DNA of 23,768 nucleotides from Spirochaetota bacterium (GTDB lineage: Bacteria > Spirochaetota > Spirochaetia > DSM-27196 > PWMO01), in assembly GCA_009908735.1 (NCBI GenBank), contig JAAAOR010000109.1, forward strand, positions 1-23,768. The letters are read 5' to 3'. Position 1 is the first letter of the stretch; every line of letters starts with the position of its first letter. A program made the translations under genes and the position numbers. The notes below the pieces were generated by a model. That model was given only the letters and a program-made list of their open reading frames with translations, ran no database searches and had not been told where the DNA came from. This document shows, one piece after another, positions 1-8,082 of the stretch.

Positions 1-585
1 GTCTTTGACCTCACGCGGCGCTTTCAGGTGCCCGAGGTGGCGCCTTCCTCGGTGCGTTACCTCGGCCAGGCCATGCGGCTCTTTCTCGTAGGCGAGAGCG
101 AGGGCGGTATCTATCTCGTAGACCAGCACGCGGGCCACGAGCGCCTTCTCTACGAGCGTCTGCGGTCGAGGCCGCAGGTGCAGAACCTGCTCGTTCCCGT
201 AGAGATGAGTGTCTCAGCCGAGGAGGACGAGCTTCTCGCAGCCCGCCGGGAGGAGCTTTACGAGGCCGGCATCGTCGTGGAGAGAGGTGAGGCCGGCGGC
301 TGGCGCCTCCTTGCCGTGCCGGCGGTGGAGGGAATCGACGCTGAGGGGCTGTCTGAGAGCCTACGGAAGCTCTCGGCGGTCTCCGCGGAGCTCGAGCGGG
401 ACTTCTACGCCGACCTCGCCTGCAAAGCGGCCATCAAGGACGGGGATGTCGTGGATGCCCAAACCGGGGAGCGCCTCATGCAGGAGATCTTCCGCCTCGA
501 AACGCCGCACTGCCCCCACGGCCGTCCGCTGTGGCTCGAGCTCTCGCGGGAGCAGTTGTTCCATCTGATCGGTCGTACCTTGTAG
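1..585 (+). CDS. mutL: DNA mismatch repair protein MutL, C-terminal part (5' end outside window)
   Basis: The reading frame is open from base 1, so this is the 3' end of a longer gene and the internal GTG at 28 is not its start. The 194 visible codons form the MutL C-terminal dimerisation and endonuclease domain. Codons 41-52 spell DQHAGHERLLYE, which fits the endonuclease metal-site motif DQHA(X)2E(X)4E. Further on are ACKAAIKDGD and CPHGRPLWLEL, the two other conserved motifs of nicking MutL proteins. MutL couples MutS mismatch recognition to strand removal; the motif set implies an endonuclease-active MutL of the kind found in bacteria without MutH. It converges with trxB, with 33 bases between the two stops. 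Those bases hold only a weak 5-bp GC hairpin (585-602) without a T run. Confidence 0.93.
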   Translation, partial: VFDLTRRFQVPEVAPSSVRYLGQAMRLFLVGESEGGIYLVDQHAGHERLLYERLRSRPQVQNLLVPVEMSVSAEEDELLAARREELYEAGIVVERGEAGGWRLLAVPAVEGIDAEGLSESLRKLSAVSAELERDFYADLACKAAIKDGDVVDAQTGERLMQEIFRLETPHCPHGRPLWLELSREQLFHLIGRTL

Positions 586-618
586 CGGGTCAGCGCGCCC
601 GCCGAGTGTGTCGGAAGC

Positions 619-1575
619 TCAGTCTTCGAGCTCGGTGAGGTAGTGCTCGGCGTCAAGCGCGGCCATGCATCCGGTGCCCGCCGCCGTCACCGCCTGCCGG
701 TATACCCGGTCCTGTACATCGCCGCAGGCAAACACCCCGGGCAGCGATGTACGCGTAGAGTTGGGCTCGGTGTGCAGGTAACCGGTCTCGTCCATCTTCA
801 GCTGATCTCCGAGAAAGGCGGTATTAGGCGTATGGCCGATGGCGTAGAACAGTCCCTTCGCCTCGATGGTGCTGTCTTCGCCGGTTTCCTTGTTATGCAC
901 ATTGACCCCGGTAAGCACGTTGCCGTCGCCCACAACTTCCGTGGCGACGGTGTTCCACATGACGTTGATCTTCTCGTTGTTGAATACGCGATGCTGCATG
1001 GTCTTCGAGGCCCGCATTTCGTCTCGGCGTACGAGTATAGTCACGCTACTTCCAAACTTCGTGAGAAAGCTTCCCTCCTCACAGGCGCTGTCACCACCCC
1101 CGATGACGACCAGAGGCTTGTCGCGAAAAATCGGCAACGCACCGTCACAGACCGCGCAGGCGGAGATCCCGCGCTGCCAGTAGGTCTCCTCGCCGGGGAG
1201 TTGCATGCGCTTTGCAATCGCGCCGGTGGCAACGATGAGAGCTTTCGCCCGGTAGGCGGTCCCGCCATCCGTGTAAACGGTATACGGCCAATCGGACAGA
1301 TCGGCCTTGTCGATGGTTTCGGTGAGAATGCGCGTGCCGTAAGTCTCGGACTGCTTTCGCATGCGGTCCATGAGCTCCGGCCCGAGAATGGGCTCGGGGA
1401 AACCGGGGTAGTTTTCGACATCAGTGGTGGTGGTGAGCTGTCCGCCGGCGGCTACCCCGCCGGCCATGAACCCCTCGAAGAGTAGCGGATCGAGCTCGGC
1501 GCGCGCGGTGTATACCGCCGCGGTGTGCGCCGCGGGGCCTGATCCGACGATGATAACGTTCTCTATGTCTGCCAT
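619..1575 (-). CDS. trxB: Thioredoxin reductase (NADPH, FAD), eukaryote-like low-molecular-weight type
   Basis: This 318-residue flavoprotein transfers electrons from NADPH through FAD and a redox disulfide to thioredoxin in the cytoplasm. The FAD dinucleotide-binding motif GSGPAA lies at residues 11-16. The redox-active pair is C140-A-V-C143, the NADPH site GGGDSACEE is at 159-167, and the second FAD motif [10 protein letters not shown] at 280-289. Length is normal. [20 protein letters not shown] (37-56) and the RASKTMQ stretch (188-194) resemble plant and fungal NTR enzymes more than the E. coli type, from memory of family sequences. The ATG at 1575 has AAGGA about 10 bases upstream. It is the last gene of a leftward unit, 42 bases after the TPR gene. 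The catalytic pair is Cys-Cys, not selenocysteine. Confidence 0.96.
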   Translation of the reverse strand: MADIENVIIVGSGPAAHTAAVYTARAELDPLLFEGFMAGGVAAGGQLTTTTDVENYPGFPEPILGPELMDRMRKQSETYGTRILTETIDKADLSDWPYTVYTDGGTAYRAKALIVATGAIAKRMQLPGEETYWQRGISACAVCDGALPIFRDKPLVVIGGGDSACEEGSFLTKFGSSVTILVRRDEMRASKTMQHRVFNNEKINVMWNTVATEVVGDGNVLTGVNVHNKETGEDSTIEAKGLFYAIGHTPNTAFLGDQLKMDETGYLHTEPNSTRTSLPGVFACGDVQDRVYRQAVTAAGTGCMAALDAEHYLTELED

Positions 1576-1617
1576 GTGTTACGTGTCCTTTTTCGACTAT
1601 GGTTTCGCGCTTAAAAA

Positions 1618-3522
1618 TTAAAGACTCTCAAGTAACTGTTCAACCTCGCCCCGACGTGAATAGTCAGGATTGCGGTCGAGGAGACGCGTGAGAACTTGCT
1701 CCGCCTCCGAGGTATTCTCCCGGGCAACAAGCACTTCCCCGAGCTTGTGATGCGCACGCCAGTGCGAGGCGTCCACCTTTATCACCTCACGGAGGGACTG
1801 CTCAGCGTTCGCGTACTGCTGGGCGCCGATGTAGGCCAGAGAGAGGTTGTATCTCATCGTCGTATCGTTCGGCTGCTGCCGGACCGCGGTGCGAAAATGC
1901 GAAATGGCATCCTCGTAGAGTTCCATGGAAAGGTATACGTTCCCGAGGTTGTTGTTGACCTCGAGGGAGTCGGGCTCGATGCGCTGGGCCGCGAGGAGAA
2001 AGTCCAGCGCGCGGTCGGGCATACCCTGCTCGTCGAGAAGGCTGCCAAGCTCCACCATGGCCTTCACGTAGCTGTTGTCCCGATCGATCGCGGAGCTGAA
2101 GGCGTTGACCGCCTCGTTAATCTGTCCATCCGCGTGGCGCAGCTGCCCGAGGACGTAGTGATACTCGGGCTGACTCGAGTCGATACCTACGGCTTTCTGA
2201 GCGTACTCGAGCCCTGAGTCGATGTTTTCCATCGCATGGTCCACCACGGCCATGTTGTAGTTGTGCACCGCAGTGTCGGGGGCAAGGCGCACCGCTTCCC
2301 GGTAAGCCTCGCGCGCCGCCTGGAGTTGCCCCTGGCGGAATCGAGTAGTGCCGAGCTGGGAATGGAAGCGTGCCCGTGAGGAGTCGATGGAGATGGCCGT
2401 CTGAAACGATGCGGCGGCCTGGTCGAGCTCACCACGACTTAGGAGGATGTTCCCAATCTGATGATGCGCCAGCGCGTTCTCCTCGAGGGCCCGAGACCTG
2501 TCGCCGAGCTTGAGGTTGGTGGTTCCGAGGTTGTAGTAGGAGTTGCGATAGTATGGATCCATATCCACTACCGTCTGGTAGGAGGAACGAGCGTCACGAA
2601 ACTGCTCGGCGCGAAACTGGGCGTTCGCGAGGGCGTAGAAGATTGCCGGATTCTCGGGATTCAGTCGGGCCGCCGCCTTGTACTCCTCGATGGCATCCTC
2701 AAGCAGATCGCTTTCTCGATACACCTCGCCAAGGGTAAAGTGGGGCTCCCACAGGCCGTCATCGAGCCGTATCGCGCGGTTGGCATACTCGATCGCCTGC
2801 TGGCGACTCTGTGAGTCTTTCGGAGCTTCTTCGTAAAATGAGCGAGCGGTACGTGCGAGGGCGACCGCGTCGAAGCGACGCGACGCCTCCCTGTCCTGCA
2901 GATCAATTCCGAGCACGTCCTCGAACTTCCGCCGCGCCTCGGCGAAGTTTTGCGACTCGAGGGCCTCATTGCCCTCCTCGAGAAGCGTTCTGATTTGATC
3001 CTCTTTTTGACGTTCCTCTTCGCTAAGACGTTCGAGCCGCTCCTGCTCGGCGCGCCGGCGCTCCGCCTCGGCCTCACGACGCCGCTCGTCCTCGGCCTGG
3101 CGCCGCTCCTCGAGCTGGCGAGCGATCTCGGCTTCGGCCTCCGCACGCCGCGCCTCGGCCTCCGCACGACGCGCGGCCGCATCATCACCGTTGCCACGGT
3201 CATCGTCACGCGCCTCCCGGGCGGCGCGTTCCTCCGCGGCTCGCTCTTCAGCCGCGCGTTTCTCGGCAAGGATGCGGTCTTTGAGCTCGCGAGCCTCCCG
3301 GTCGTCGACGTCGGCTATCAACACCTCGTCAATAAGGTCGAGGGCGCGCTGATACTCTTCGTTCTCGAAATAATCTTGCGCCAGGCTCAGCTTGTTTTCC
3401 CTGAGGCGTTGCGCCTCCGTCATTCCTCCGTCGCCTGACGGCCGCAAAAGCCAGAAGGCACCTCCGGCCAGCAGCACAAGCACCACACCGGCTGCTATGG
3501 CTATCTTTACTCGGTTATCCAC
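1618..3522 (-). CDS. Membrane-anchored coiled-coil TPR protein
   Basis: This 634-residue protein has an uncleaved N-terminal transmembrane segment (about residues 7-27). A first TPR-like helix pair (about 40-70) follows, then a long Glu/Arg/Ala-rich coiled coil (about 85-180), then roughly ten TPR units to the C-terminus. TPR arrays bind proteins or peptides, so a scaffold or assembly role is likely, but the partner is unknown. The start is GTG at 3520-3522, preceded by GGAGG at a good distance. One repeat is short: around residues 340-365 (bases about 2440-2510) successive repeat positions are 24 residues apart instead of 34. That suggests an in-frame loss of about 10 residues. It lies 33 bases after the other leftward TPR gene and 42 before trxB, so the three are probably cotranscribed. 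Confidence 0.88.
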   Translation of the reverse strand: MDNRVKIAIAAGVVLVLLAGGAFWLLRPSGDGGMTEAQRLRENKLSLAQDYFENEEYQRALDLIDEVLIADVDDREARELKDRILAEKRAAEERAAEERAAREARDDDRGNGDDAAARRAEAEARRAEAEAEIARQLEERRQAEDERRREAEAERRRAEQERLERLSEEERQKEDQIRTLLEEGNEALESQNFAEARRKFEDVLGIDLQDREASRRFDAVALARTARSFYEEAPKDSQSRQQAIEYANRAIRLDDGLWEPHFTLGEVYRESDLLEDAIEEYKAAARLNPENPAIFYALANAQFRAEQFRDARSSYQTVVDMDPYYRNSYYNLGTTNLKLGDRSRALEENALAHHQIGNILLSRGELDQAAASFQTAISIDSSRARFHSQLGTTRFRQGQLQAAREAYREAVRLAPDTAVHNYNMAVVDHAMENIDSGLEYAQKAVGIDSSQPEYHYVLGQLRHADGQINEAVNAFSSAIDRDNSYVKAMVELGSLLDEQGMPDRALDFLLAAQRIEPDSLEVNNNLGNVYLSMELYEDAISHFRTAVRQQPNDTTMRYNLSLAYIGAQQYANAEQSLREVIKVDASHWRAHHKLGEVLVARENTSEAEQVLTRLLDRNPDYSRRGEVEQLLESL

Positions 3523-3555
3523 TCGTTCCCCTCCGCCAATTGCTTTTGCACTGTC

Positions 3556-4308
3556 CTACTCGACGATGTCGATGTCTTCCTCAATTTCCTGAATGTCTTC
3601 GGAGCCACCGGACATATTCCGGGTCTCCTCACTCGAGCCTTCGAGCGAGTTCAACACACTGTCGAGAAGCGCTTTCTGACGCTCCTCGTCCTCTTGCCGG
3701 CGGCGCTCGGCCTCTCGGCGGGCAAGCTCTTCCTCGCGCTCGCGTCGCTCCGCCTCTTCGGCGGCCTGGCGGGCTTTATCCTCGATCTTATCACGCAGGA
3801 GGGCTATCATCCGTTCGATCTCGGGTCGGTGCTCGGACTGGGGCTTGAGGTTGAGAAAGATCTCGTAGTCCTCCACCGCCGGCTCGAACTTTTCCATCTC
3901 CACCCGCAGATTTGCCCGTGCGAGGTAGGCGGGAGCGTAGAGGCTGTTCGCCGAGATCGCCTCACCGTAGCTACGTTCGGCACCATCGTACTGTTCGATG
4001 AAGCGAAGGTTGTTCCCCATGGTGAGAAACATGCGGTCACGCTCTTCACGCGCGGTGTCCACACCGCGCCGGAGGATCTCCACGGCCTTGTCACGTTGAC
4101 CGAGCTGCTCGTAGGCCACGCCGAGGTACATGTAGATCGTCGCGTTTTGTGGCTCGGCCTCGAGTGCTCGTTCGAGCAAAGGGACAGCCTGTTGCGGCTT
4201 GTTGCGCAGGAACAGGTCCTCACCACGTTCGAAGAGACTCTGCGCGCCCGCGAGGGCGCCACCGATGAGAATCAGTATCGTGATCAGATACAGGGTTTTG
4301 TGACTCAC
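3556..4308 (-). CDS. Exported TPR protein with C-terminal coiled coil and acidic tail
   Basis: I place the start at GTG 4306-4308 because AGGAGG sits exactly 6 bases upstream. From there the protein (250 residues) begins with a clean signal-like segment, residues 5-22 (LYLITILILIGGALAGA). The upstream in-frame ATG at 4350 would put 14 polar residues ahead of it and has no ribosome site. After the signal come about three TPR units (25-160), then a charged coiled coil rich in Glu and Arg (175-213), then an acidic tail (225-250). The signal may be cleaved near Ala22/Gln23, giving a periplasmic protein, or kept as an anchor. It is first in the leftward unit with the larger TPR gene and trxB, and is divergent from a third TPR gene. 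Specific function is unknown. Confidence 0.85.
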   Translation of the reverse strand: MSHKTLYLITILILIGGALAGAQSLFERGEDLFLRNKPQQAVPLLERALEAEPQNATIYMYLGVAYEQLGQRDKAVEILRRGVDTAREERDRMFLTMGNNLRFIEQYDGAERSYGEAISANSLYAPAYLARANLRVEMEKFEPAVEDYEIFLNLKPQSEHRPEIERMIALLRDKIEDKARQAAEEAERREREEELARREAERRRQEDEERQKALLDSVLNSLEGSSEETRNMSGGSEDIQEIEEDIDIVE

Positions 4309-4314
4309 GAGAGG

Positions 4315-4320
4315 CCTCCT
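4315..4320 (-). promoter_or_regulatory. Ribosome binding site AGGAGG fixing the GTG start of the exported TPR gene
   Basis: The leftward strand reads AGGAGG, six bases, then GTG at 4308. It is a near-perfect anti-16S match and moves the start 42 bases downstream of the longest open frame. Confidence 0.8.
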
Positions 4321-4337
4321 CGGACCCATCGAGAGGT

Positions 4338-4366
4338 TTGACACCCGCATTGAAAGTATTTAATCT
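4338..4366 (+). promoter_or_regulatory. Candidate sigma-70-type promoter for the rightward TPR/phosphoesterase/ParB-like unit
   Basis: A consensus -35 box TTGACA lies at 4338-4343 in the 96-base divergent gap. Possible -10 boxes are TAATCT at 4361 (17-base spacer) or TTTAAT at 4359 (15-base spacer, better match). The leader would be about 35 bases. No equally good leftward promoter was found here. Confidence 0.45.
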
Positions 4367-4404
4367 GAGGCGTAGGCGGGAAATATCCCAATGTTGAAGA
4401 ATCG

Positions 4405-5766
4405 ATGGGCATAATTGTACTCATTATCATACTCGGAGTGGCTGTCGGCGCCATTACCGTTTTTCTCGTAAAATCCCTCCTGGCGCCGCAACAGGTCGCC
4501 GGTCTCGCCGAGCAAGTACGGCAGAAGAAGTACAACCAGGCTACGAAGACCGCCAAGAAAATCATCGCCCGTGATCCGCGCGACCCGGACGTGCACTACC
4601 TGCTGGGGCTTGCATACCTTGGCGAGGACAAACCCGATCTGGCGTTGATGGAGTTCAAGACGGTCAATCAAATCGGATCCTTTGGCGACTACGCCAAAGA
4701 AATCCCCTTCCGGAATAACATAGCAGAGCTATACCTGAAATTCAATCAACCCGAGGAAGCGCTGAAGGAGTATCTGCTCCTGCTCAAGCGAGAACCCGAG
4801 AATCCCTACTACTACTACACCGTTGGCACGCTCTTCGAGCAGCGAAACCGCTCGGACCGCGCCGCGGCATACTACAAGAAGACCATCGAGCTCGATGGAA
4901 ACTACGGAGCAGCCTACAAGCGCCTCGGGATCCATCTCTACCGGGCCAAGCAGTTAAAACCTGCTCACGAGTACCTGTCGAAGGCGGTGTCGGCAAATCG
5001 CGACGATGCCGAGGCCCATTACTACCTCGGGCGAGTGCAGCGCGACGGCAAAGATTTCATGTCGGCAATCGGTTCTTTCGAGAAGGCATCGAAGGCGTCT
5101 GAGTGGAAGATCAAGGCCATCGTGGAACGTGGCGTCGCCTACCTCAATATGGGCGATCAGGCCCGGGGCACCGCTGAGCTCGAGAGAGCAATCACGCTCG
5201 CCTCGCGCGATAACTCCCATCAGCAAGAACTGCTCCACGCACGCTACTTCCTTGCTACGGTGCACGAGAAGAACCGGCGCATGGAGCAGGCGATACAGCA
5301 GTGGGAAAAGATCTACGAGAAGAAAAAGGATTTCCGCGACGTGGCGGAGAAGCTCAGCCAGTATCAGGATCTGCGCACCGATGACCGGGTAAAGGATTTC
5401 ATGACAGCCGGAGAGGAGGAGTATCTGGCTATCTGCCGAAAGCTCTCCGCCGCGCTCGGTCTGACCGTGCGGGAGGCGGACAGCGTGGAGGGTGGAGCAC
5501 AAATTACGGGCGTCGAGGCCCAGTCAAAGTGGAGAAATGCACGCAAGCTGCCGAAGCTGTTGTGGTTCCTGCGAGTTACCAACGTGATCGATGAGGCGAG
5601 CGTGCGCAACCTGCACGAGGAAATGAAAAGGCAGAACATTGCCCGTGGCGTCATCGTTGCCACCTCCACGTTCTCGCGAAAGGCAACCGATTACGCAGAG
5701 TCCCGTCCGATCGACCTCTTCGACAAGGACAAGCTGCTCGGTCTCCTTCAGAAAATCGAAATGTAA
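4405..5766 (+). CDS. Membrane-anchored TPR protein with C-terminal Mrr-like (degenerate) nuclease fold
   Basis: This 453-residue protein has a hydrophobic N-terminal anchor (residues 2-22), then about eight TPR units (35-320), then a globular C-terminal domain (about 337-450). That last domain reads like the Mrr-type restriction endonuclease fold. It has the helix YLAICRKLSAALG, a conserved back half NIARGVIVATSTFSRKATDY (411-430), and IDLFDKDKLLGLL (436-448). Those match the Mrr pattern of a hydrophobic strand, TS.FS..A, and an I.L.D...L ending. The catalytic D and (E/Q)xK are not recognisable: the expected strand reads LWFLRVTNV, without the lysine. I therefore infer a binding, not cutting, domain facing the cytoplasm or periplasm depending on topology. 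The ATG at 4405 has only a weak purine-rich upstream stretch. The next gene starts 21 bases after the stop. Confidence 0.82.
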   Translation: MGIIVLIIILGVAVGAITVFLVKSLLAPQQVAGLAEQVRQKKYNQATKTAKKIIARDPRDPDVHYLLGLAYLGEDKPDLALMEFKTVNQIGSFGDYAKEIPFRNNIAELYLKFNQPEEALKEYLLLLKREPENPYYYYTVGTLFEQRNRSDRAAAYYKKTIELDGNYGAAYKRLGIHLYRAKQLKPAHEYLSKAVSANRDDAEAHYYLGRVQRDGKDFMSAIGSFEKASKASEWKIKAIVERGVAYLNMGDQARGTAELERAITLASRDNSHQQELLHARYFLATVHEKNRRMEQAIQQWEKIYEKKKDFRDVAEKLSQYQDLRTDDRVKDFMTAGEEEYLAICRKLSAALGLTVREADSVEGGAQITGVEAQSKWRNARKLPKLLWFLRVTNVIDEASVRNLHEEMKRQNIARGVIVATSTFSRKATDYAESRPIDLFDKDKLLGLLQKIEM

Positions 5767-5787
5767 AACAGGCCGGGTGAAGACGCC

Positions 5788-6459
5788 ATGAAGATTCTAT
5801 GCGTTGCTGATCATCTCGATCCTCTCGTCTACAGTCCTGCTATAAAGGAACGGTTCGGCGATGTTGACCTCGTTCTCGGAGCCGGAGACCTACCGATGAA
5901 CTATCTCGGGTTTATCGCGAGCAGCCTGAACAAGCCCGTGCTCTTCGTCTTCGGCAATCACAACCTCGACTCCTACCATATGTTCAACAAGCGCTCCGCC
6001 CTCAATCCGCGCTCGACGACCTTCGAGCCGGATACCCAGCACCACTACGGATCGACCTACATAGATCGGCGCGTGATTAAAACGAAAAATCTCATTTTCG
6101 CGGGTCTCGGCGGCAGCCTGCGATACAATGACGGGAAGAATCAGTATACGGAGTTTCAGATGACCCTTCGCATGCTGTCGCTCATTCCAAAGCTTGTCTG
6201 GAATCGCATATTGCGCGGCAGATTCCTTGATATTCTTCTCACCCATGTGCCGCCGTGCGGTATTCACGACAAGGAGGACCTTGCGCATCGGGGTTTCCCC
6301 GGGTTTCTGTGGTTTATGCGAACGTTTCGACCCCGGTACCTGTTACACGGGCACATTCACCTCTACGATCTCAATGCGCGCCGCGTCACCCGATACCGGA
6401 ACACTACGGTGATAAACGTGTACGACCACTATTTGCTGGAGATAGATACACATGGGTGA
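5788..6459 (+). CDS. Calcineurin-like metallophosphoesterase
   Basis: This 223-residue protein has most signature blocks of the two-metal calcineurin-like phosphoesterase fold: AGDLP (32-36, usual GD), FGNHN (55-59, usual GNH[DE]), LTHVPP (151-156), and HGHIH (187-191, GHxH). It probably hydrolyses a phosphomonoester or diester, but the substrate cannot be told. The first metal motif is unusual. At the usual DxH position it reads D8-H-L-D11, so the histidine is shifted and an extra Asp is present, which may change metal use. No signal peptide is visible, so it is probably cytoplasmic. The ATG has GTGAAG upstream. It is the second gene of a three-gene unit, and its stop overlaps the start of the ParB-like gene by 8 bases, indicating coupled translation. 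Confidence 0.88.
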   Translation: MKILCVADHLDPLVYSPAIKERFGDVDLVLGAGDLPMNYLGFIASSLNKPVLFVFGNHNLDSYHMFNKRSALNPRSTTFEPDTQHHYGSTYIDRRVIKTKNLIFAGLGGSLRYNDGKNQYTEFQMTLRMLSLIPKLVWNRILRGRFLDILLTHVPPCGIHDKEDLAHRGFPGFLWFMRTFRPRYLLHGHIHLYDLNARRVTRYRNTTVINVYDHYLLEIDTHG

Positions 6460-7369
6460 TTTTATACACGTCACCGCTCGCGAGGACTTCAACAAAGCGC
6501 GCATGCGGGAAAAGATAAGCCGGATTATTCATTCGCTCTCGCCGCAGAACCACGAGCTGCTTTCCCTCCGCGACGTGAAGGAAGTGGTGCGGCCCAAGAG
6601 CGAAACCTACCGTGGGCTGCAGACAGTTGATGTGACTCACATCGTGGGCAGCGAGGGGCGCTACCGGGACTTCAACAAGGGGTTTCTTCCGCGCCGCGAT
6701 GCGCTCCGCGGGCGATGGCAGAGTATCGACAGAGCCCATTTGCAGCAGGTGAATCTCCCGCCGATCCGGCTTTATGAGGTCGGCGGCGTGTACTTCGTCC
6801 GCGACGGGAACCATCGGGTGTCGGTGGCACGGGCACAGGGAGTGATGGCCATCGACGCCGAGGTCGTGTCCCTGGGAACGGAAATTAGGCTCGATCCCAA
6901 GATGGCCAAGGCCGACCTCAAGACGGCGGTCATTAACTACGAAAAGGAAGAGTTCTATCGGCAGACGAACTGGCCGCAGATCATTCCCCACTACGATCTC
7001 GTATTCACCGAAATCGGACGGTACGACGAGCTGCTACACCACGTGGAGGGCCACAAGTACTTCCTCAACCAGCGCTTCTCAGGCGAGCTCTCCTTTCGCG
7101 AGGCGCTGCAGAGCTGGTTCAACAACGTCTTTAAGCCCATCGTCGACGTCATCGCCTACGAGCGCATTCTTGCCCGTTTCCCCGGACGAACGGCGGCGGA
7201 CCTCTACATCTGGATCGTCAAGCACTGGGACGAGCTCAAGCAGGAGTTTGGCGAGGACTATCCGGTGCAGGAGGCGGCACGTGATTTCTCCTCGCGCTAC
7301 GGCAAGAGTCTCTGGCGACGATTCCGGGAATGGCTGTCTCAGCGCCGCGAGCGGCGACGGCCTCAGTAG
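6452..7369 (+). CDS. ParB-like nuclease-domain / DUF4032-like protein
   Basis: The first part of this 305-residue protein resembles the ParB/Srx-type N-terminal fold, with LPPIRLYEVGGVYFVRDGNH (102-121) followed by RVSVARA, the DGNHR signature of that superfamily. The second half resembles DUF4032: EKEEFYRQTNW, TEIGRYDELLHHVEGH, and FPGRTAADLYIWIVKHWDEL. ParB-like folds bind or hydrolyse nucleotides (CTP in ParB, ATP in sulfiredoxin), so a nucleotide-dependent role is plausible but unproven. No helix-turn-helix DNA-binding region like that of true ParB is seen. The ATG lies inside the end of the phosphoesterase gene (8-base overlap). Its stop overlaps the stop region of the convergent lipoprotein gene by 7 bases. 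Confidence 0.82.
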   Translation: MGDFIHVTAREDFNKARMREKISRIIHSLSPQNHELLSLRDVKEVVRPKSETYRGLQTVDVTHIVGSEGRYRDFNKGFLPRRDALRGRWQSIDRAHLQQVNLPPIRLYEVGGVYFVRDGNHRVSVARAQGVMAIDAEVVSLGTEIRLDPKMAKADLKTAVINYEKEEFYRQTNWPQIIPHYDLVFTEIGRYDELLHHVEGHKYFLNQRFSGELSFREALQSWFNNVFKPIVDVIAYERILARFPGRTAADLYIWIVKHWDELKQEFGEDYPVQEAARDFSSRYGKSLWRRFREWLSQRRERRRPQ

Positions 7370-8082
7370 GGTCCCCGCTGCACCTCAAGCCCCGTCTCAG
7401 GGTCGACAGCCGAAAGCACGAGCCCGACTTCCGCATCCTCCTCTCGCAACCAGGTGATCTCCGAGATTGCCCGCTGCTCCCCCTCGCTGAGCCGTAACTC
7501 ACCCGCCAATCGCCCGTCGACGCCGTAGCCACGAAGGACCACCAGCGGGAATCCGTCGGAAACCGAAAGCGTATCGTCGCGGATCTCCAGGCGTGGAAAG
7601 CGGAGCACGCCATCCATCGGCGTGGCACCTGCCACCGTGGTGGCATGCTCGGCGGTGTGCCCCGCCGCGTCGACGGCGATAACTCGGTAGCGACCGCGGG
7701 GGAGCGGGGCGCCGTCCGGAGTGGCAAGCCCGGTCAGAGAAAAGACCTCGGCCCCGCCCACCTCGCGCCGCGTCCAGCCCTCGCCGGCAACCGTCCACAG
7801 AAGCCCGCTTGCATCATGGGTCACATGAAGCGTTTGCACATCGTCGATGCCGTCGGCGTCCTGCACGTGAATGTCGAGCGTGAGGCTCTCATACGCCGTG
7901 TTCACGTCGAGATTATCGACATAGACGAGTGTGGGCTCCGCCCGCGTAACCTCCGGCGGGGCACCCGTGCATGCCCCAAGAGAGAGAAGCAGTACTACCC
8001 CGGCGGCTGCCCCGGCCGCCGCCGACACCGCCGAGGAGGCGGTGCCGCGGCGGCGGGAACTCGGTATCTTTGCCCCCCTCAT
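7363..8082 (-). CDS. Predicted lipoprotein of unknown function
   Basis: I start it at ATG 8080-8082, which has GAGGAGGAG (8085-8093) just upstream and overlaps the preceding stop as ATGA. A longer open frame to 8214 would add 44 residues of arginine-rich out-of-frame SelB-like sequence and has no ribosome site. The 239-residue product has a long, basic N-region, a hydrophobic stretch, and the lipobox LGAC (residues 35-38), so Cys38 is probably lipidated. The rest looks beta-rich, with IHVQDADGIDDVQTL and a PRGRYRVIAVDAAGH stretch reminiscent of an Ig-like or carboxypeptidase-regulatory-like fold, but I cannot name a family. Coupling to the SelB-like gene suggests shared expression, not necessarily shared function. 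Confidence 0.75.
   Translation of the reverse strand: MRGAKIPSSRRRGTASSAVSAAAGAAAGVVLLLSLGACTGAPPEVTRAEPTLVYVDNLDVNTAYESLTLDIHVQDADGIDDVQTLHVTHDASGLLWTVAGEGWTRREVGGAEVFSLTGLATPDGAPLPRGRYRVIAVDAAGHTAEHATTVAGATPMDGVLRFPRLEIRDDTLSVSDGFPLVVLRGYGVDGRLAGELRLSEGEQRAISEITWLREEDAEVGLVLSAVDPETGLEVQRGPY

Noticed and set aside
585..602. GCGGG...CCCGC hairpin between mutL and trxB stops
   Set aside because: Only five pairs and no T run on either strand; too weak to call a terminator.
643..1485. Long rightward open frame of 280 codons opposite trxB
   Set aside because: It is antisense to a full trxB with all motifs, and its translation shows no family pattern; GC-rich coding DNA gives such shadows.
6452..7369. 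Chromosome-partitioning ParB
   Set aside because: Only the DGNHR-type core is shared; no helix-turn-helix, no parA neighbour and no parS-like sites, so a segregation role is not supported.
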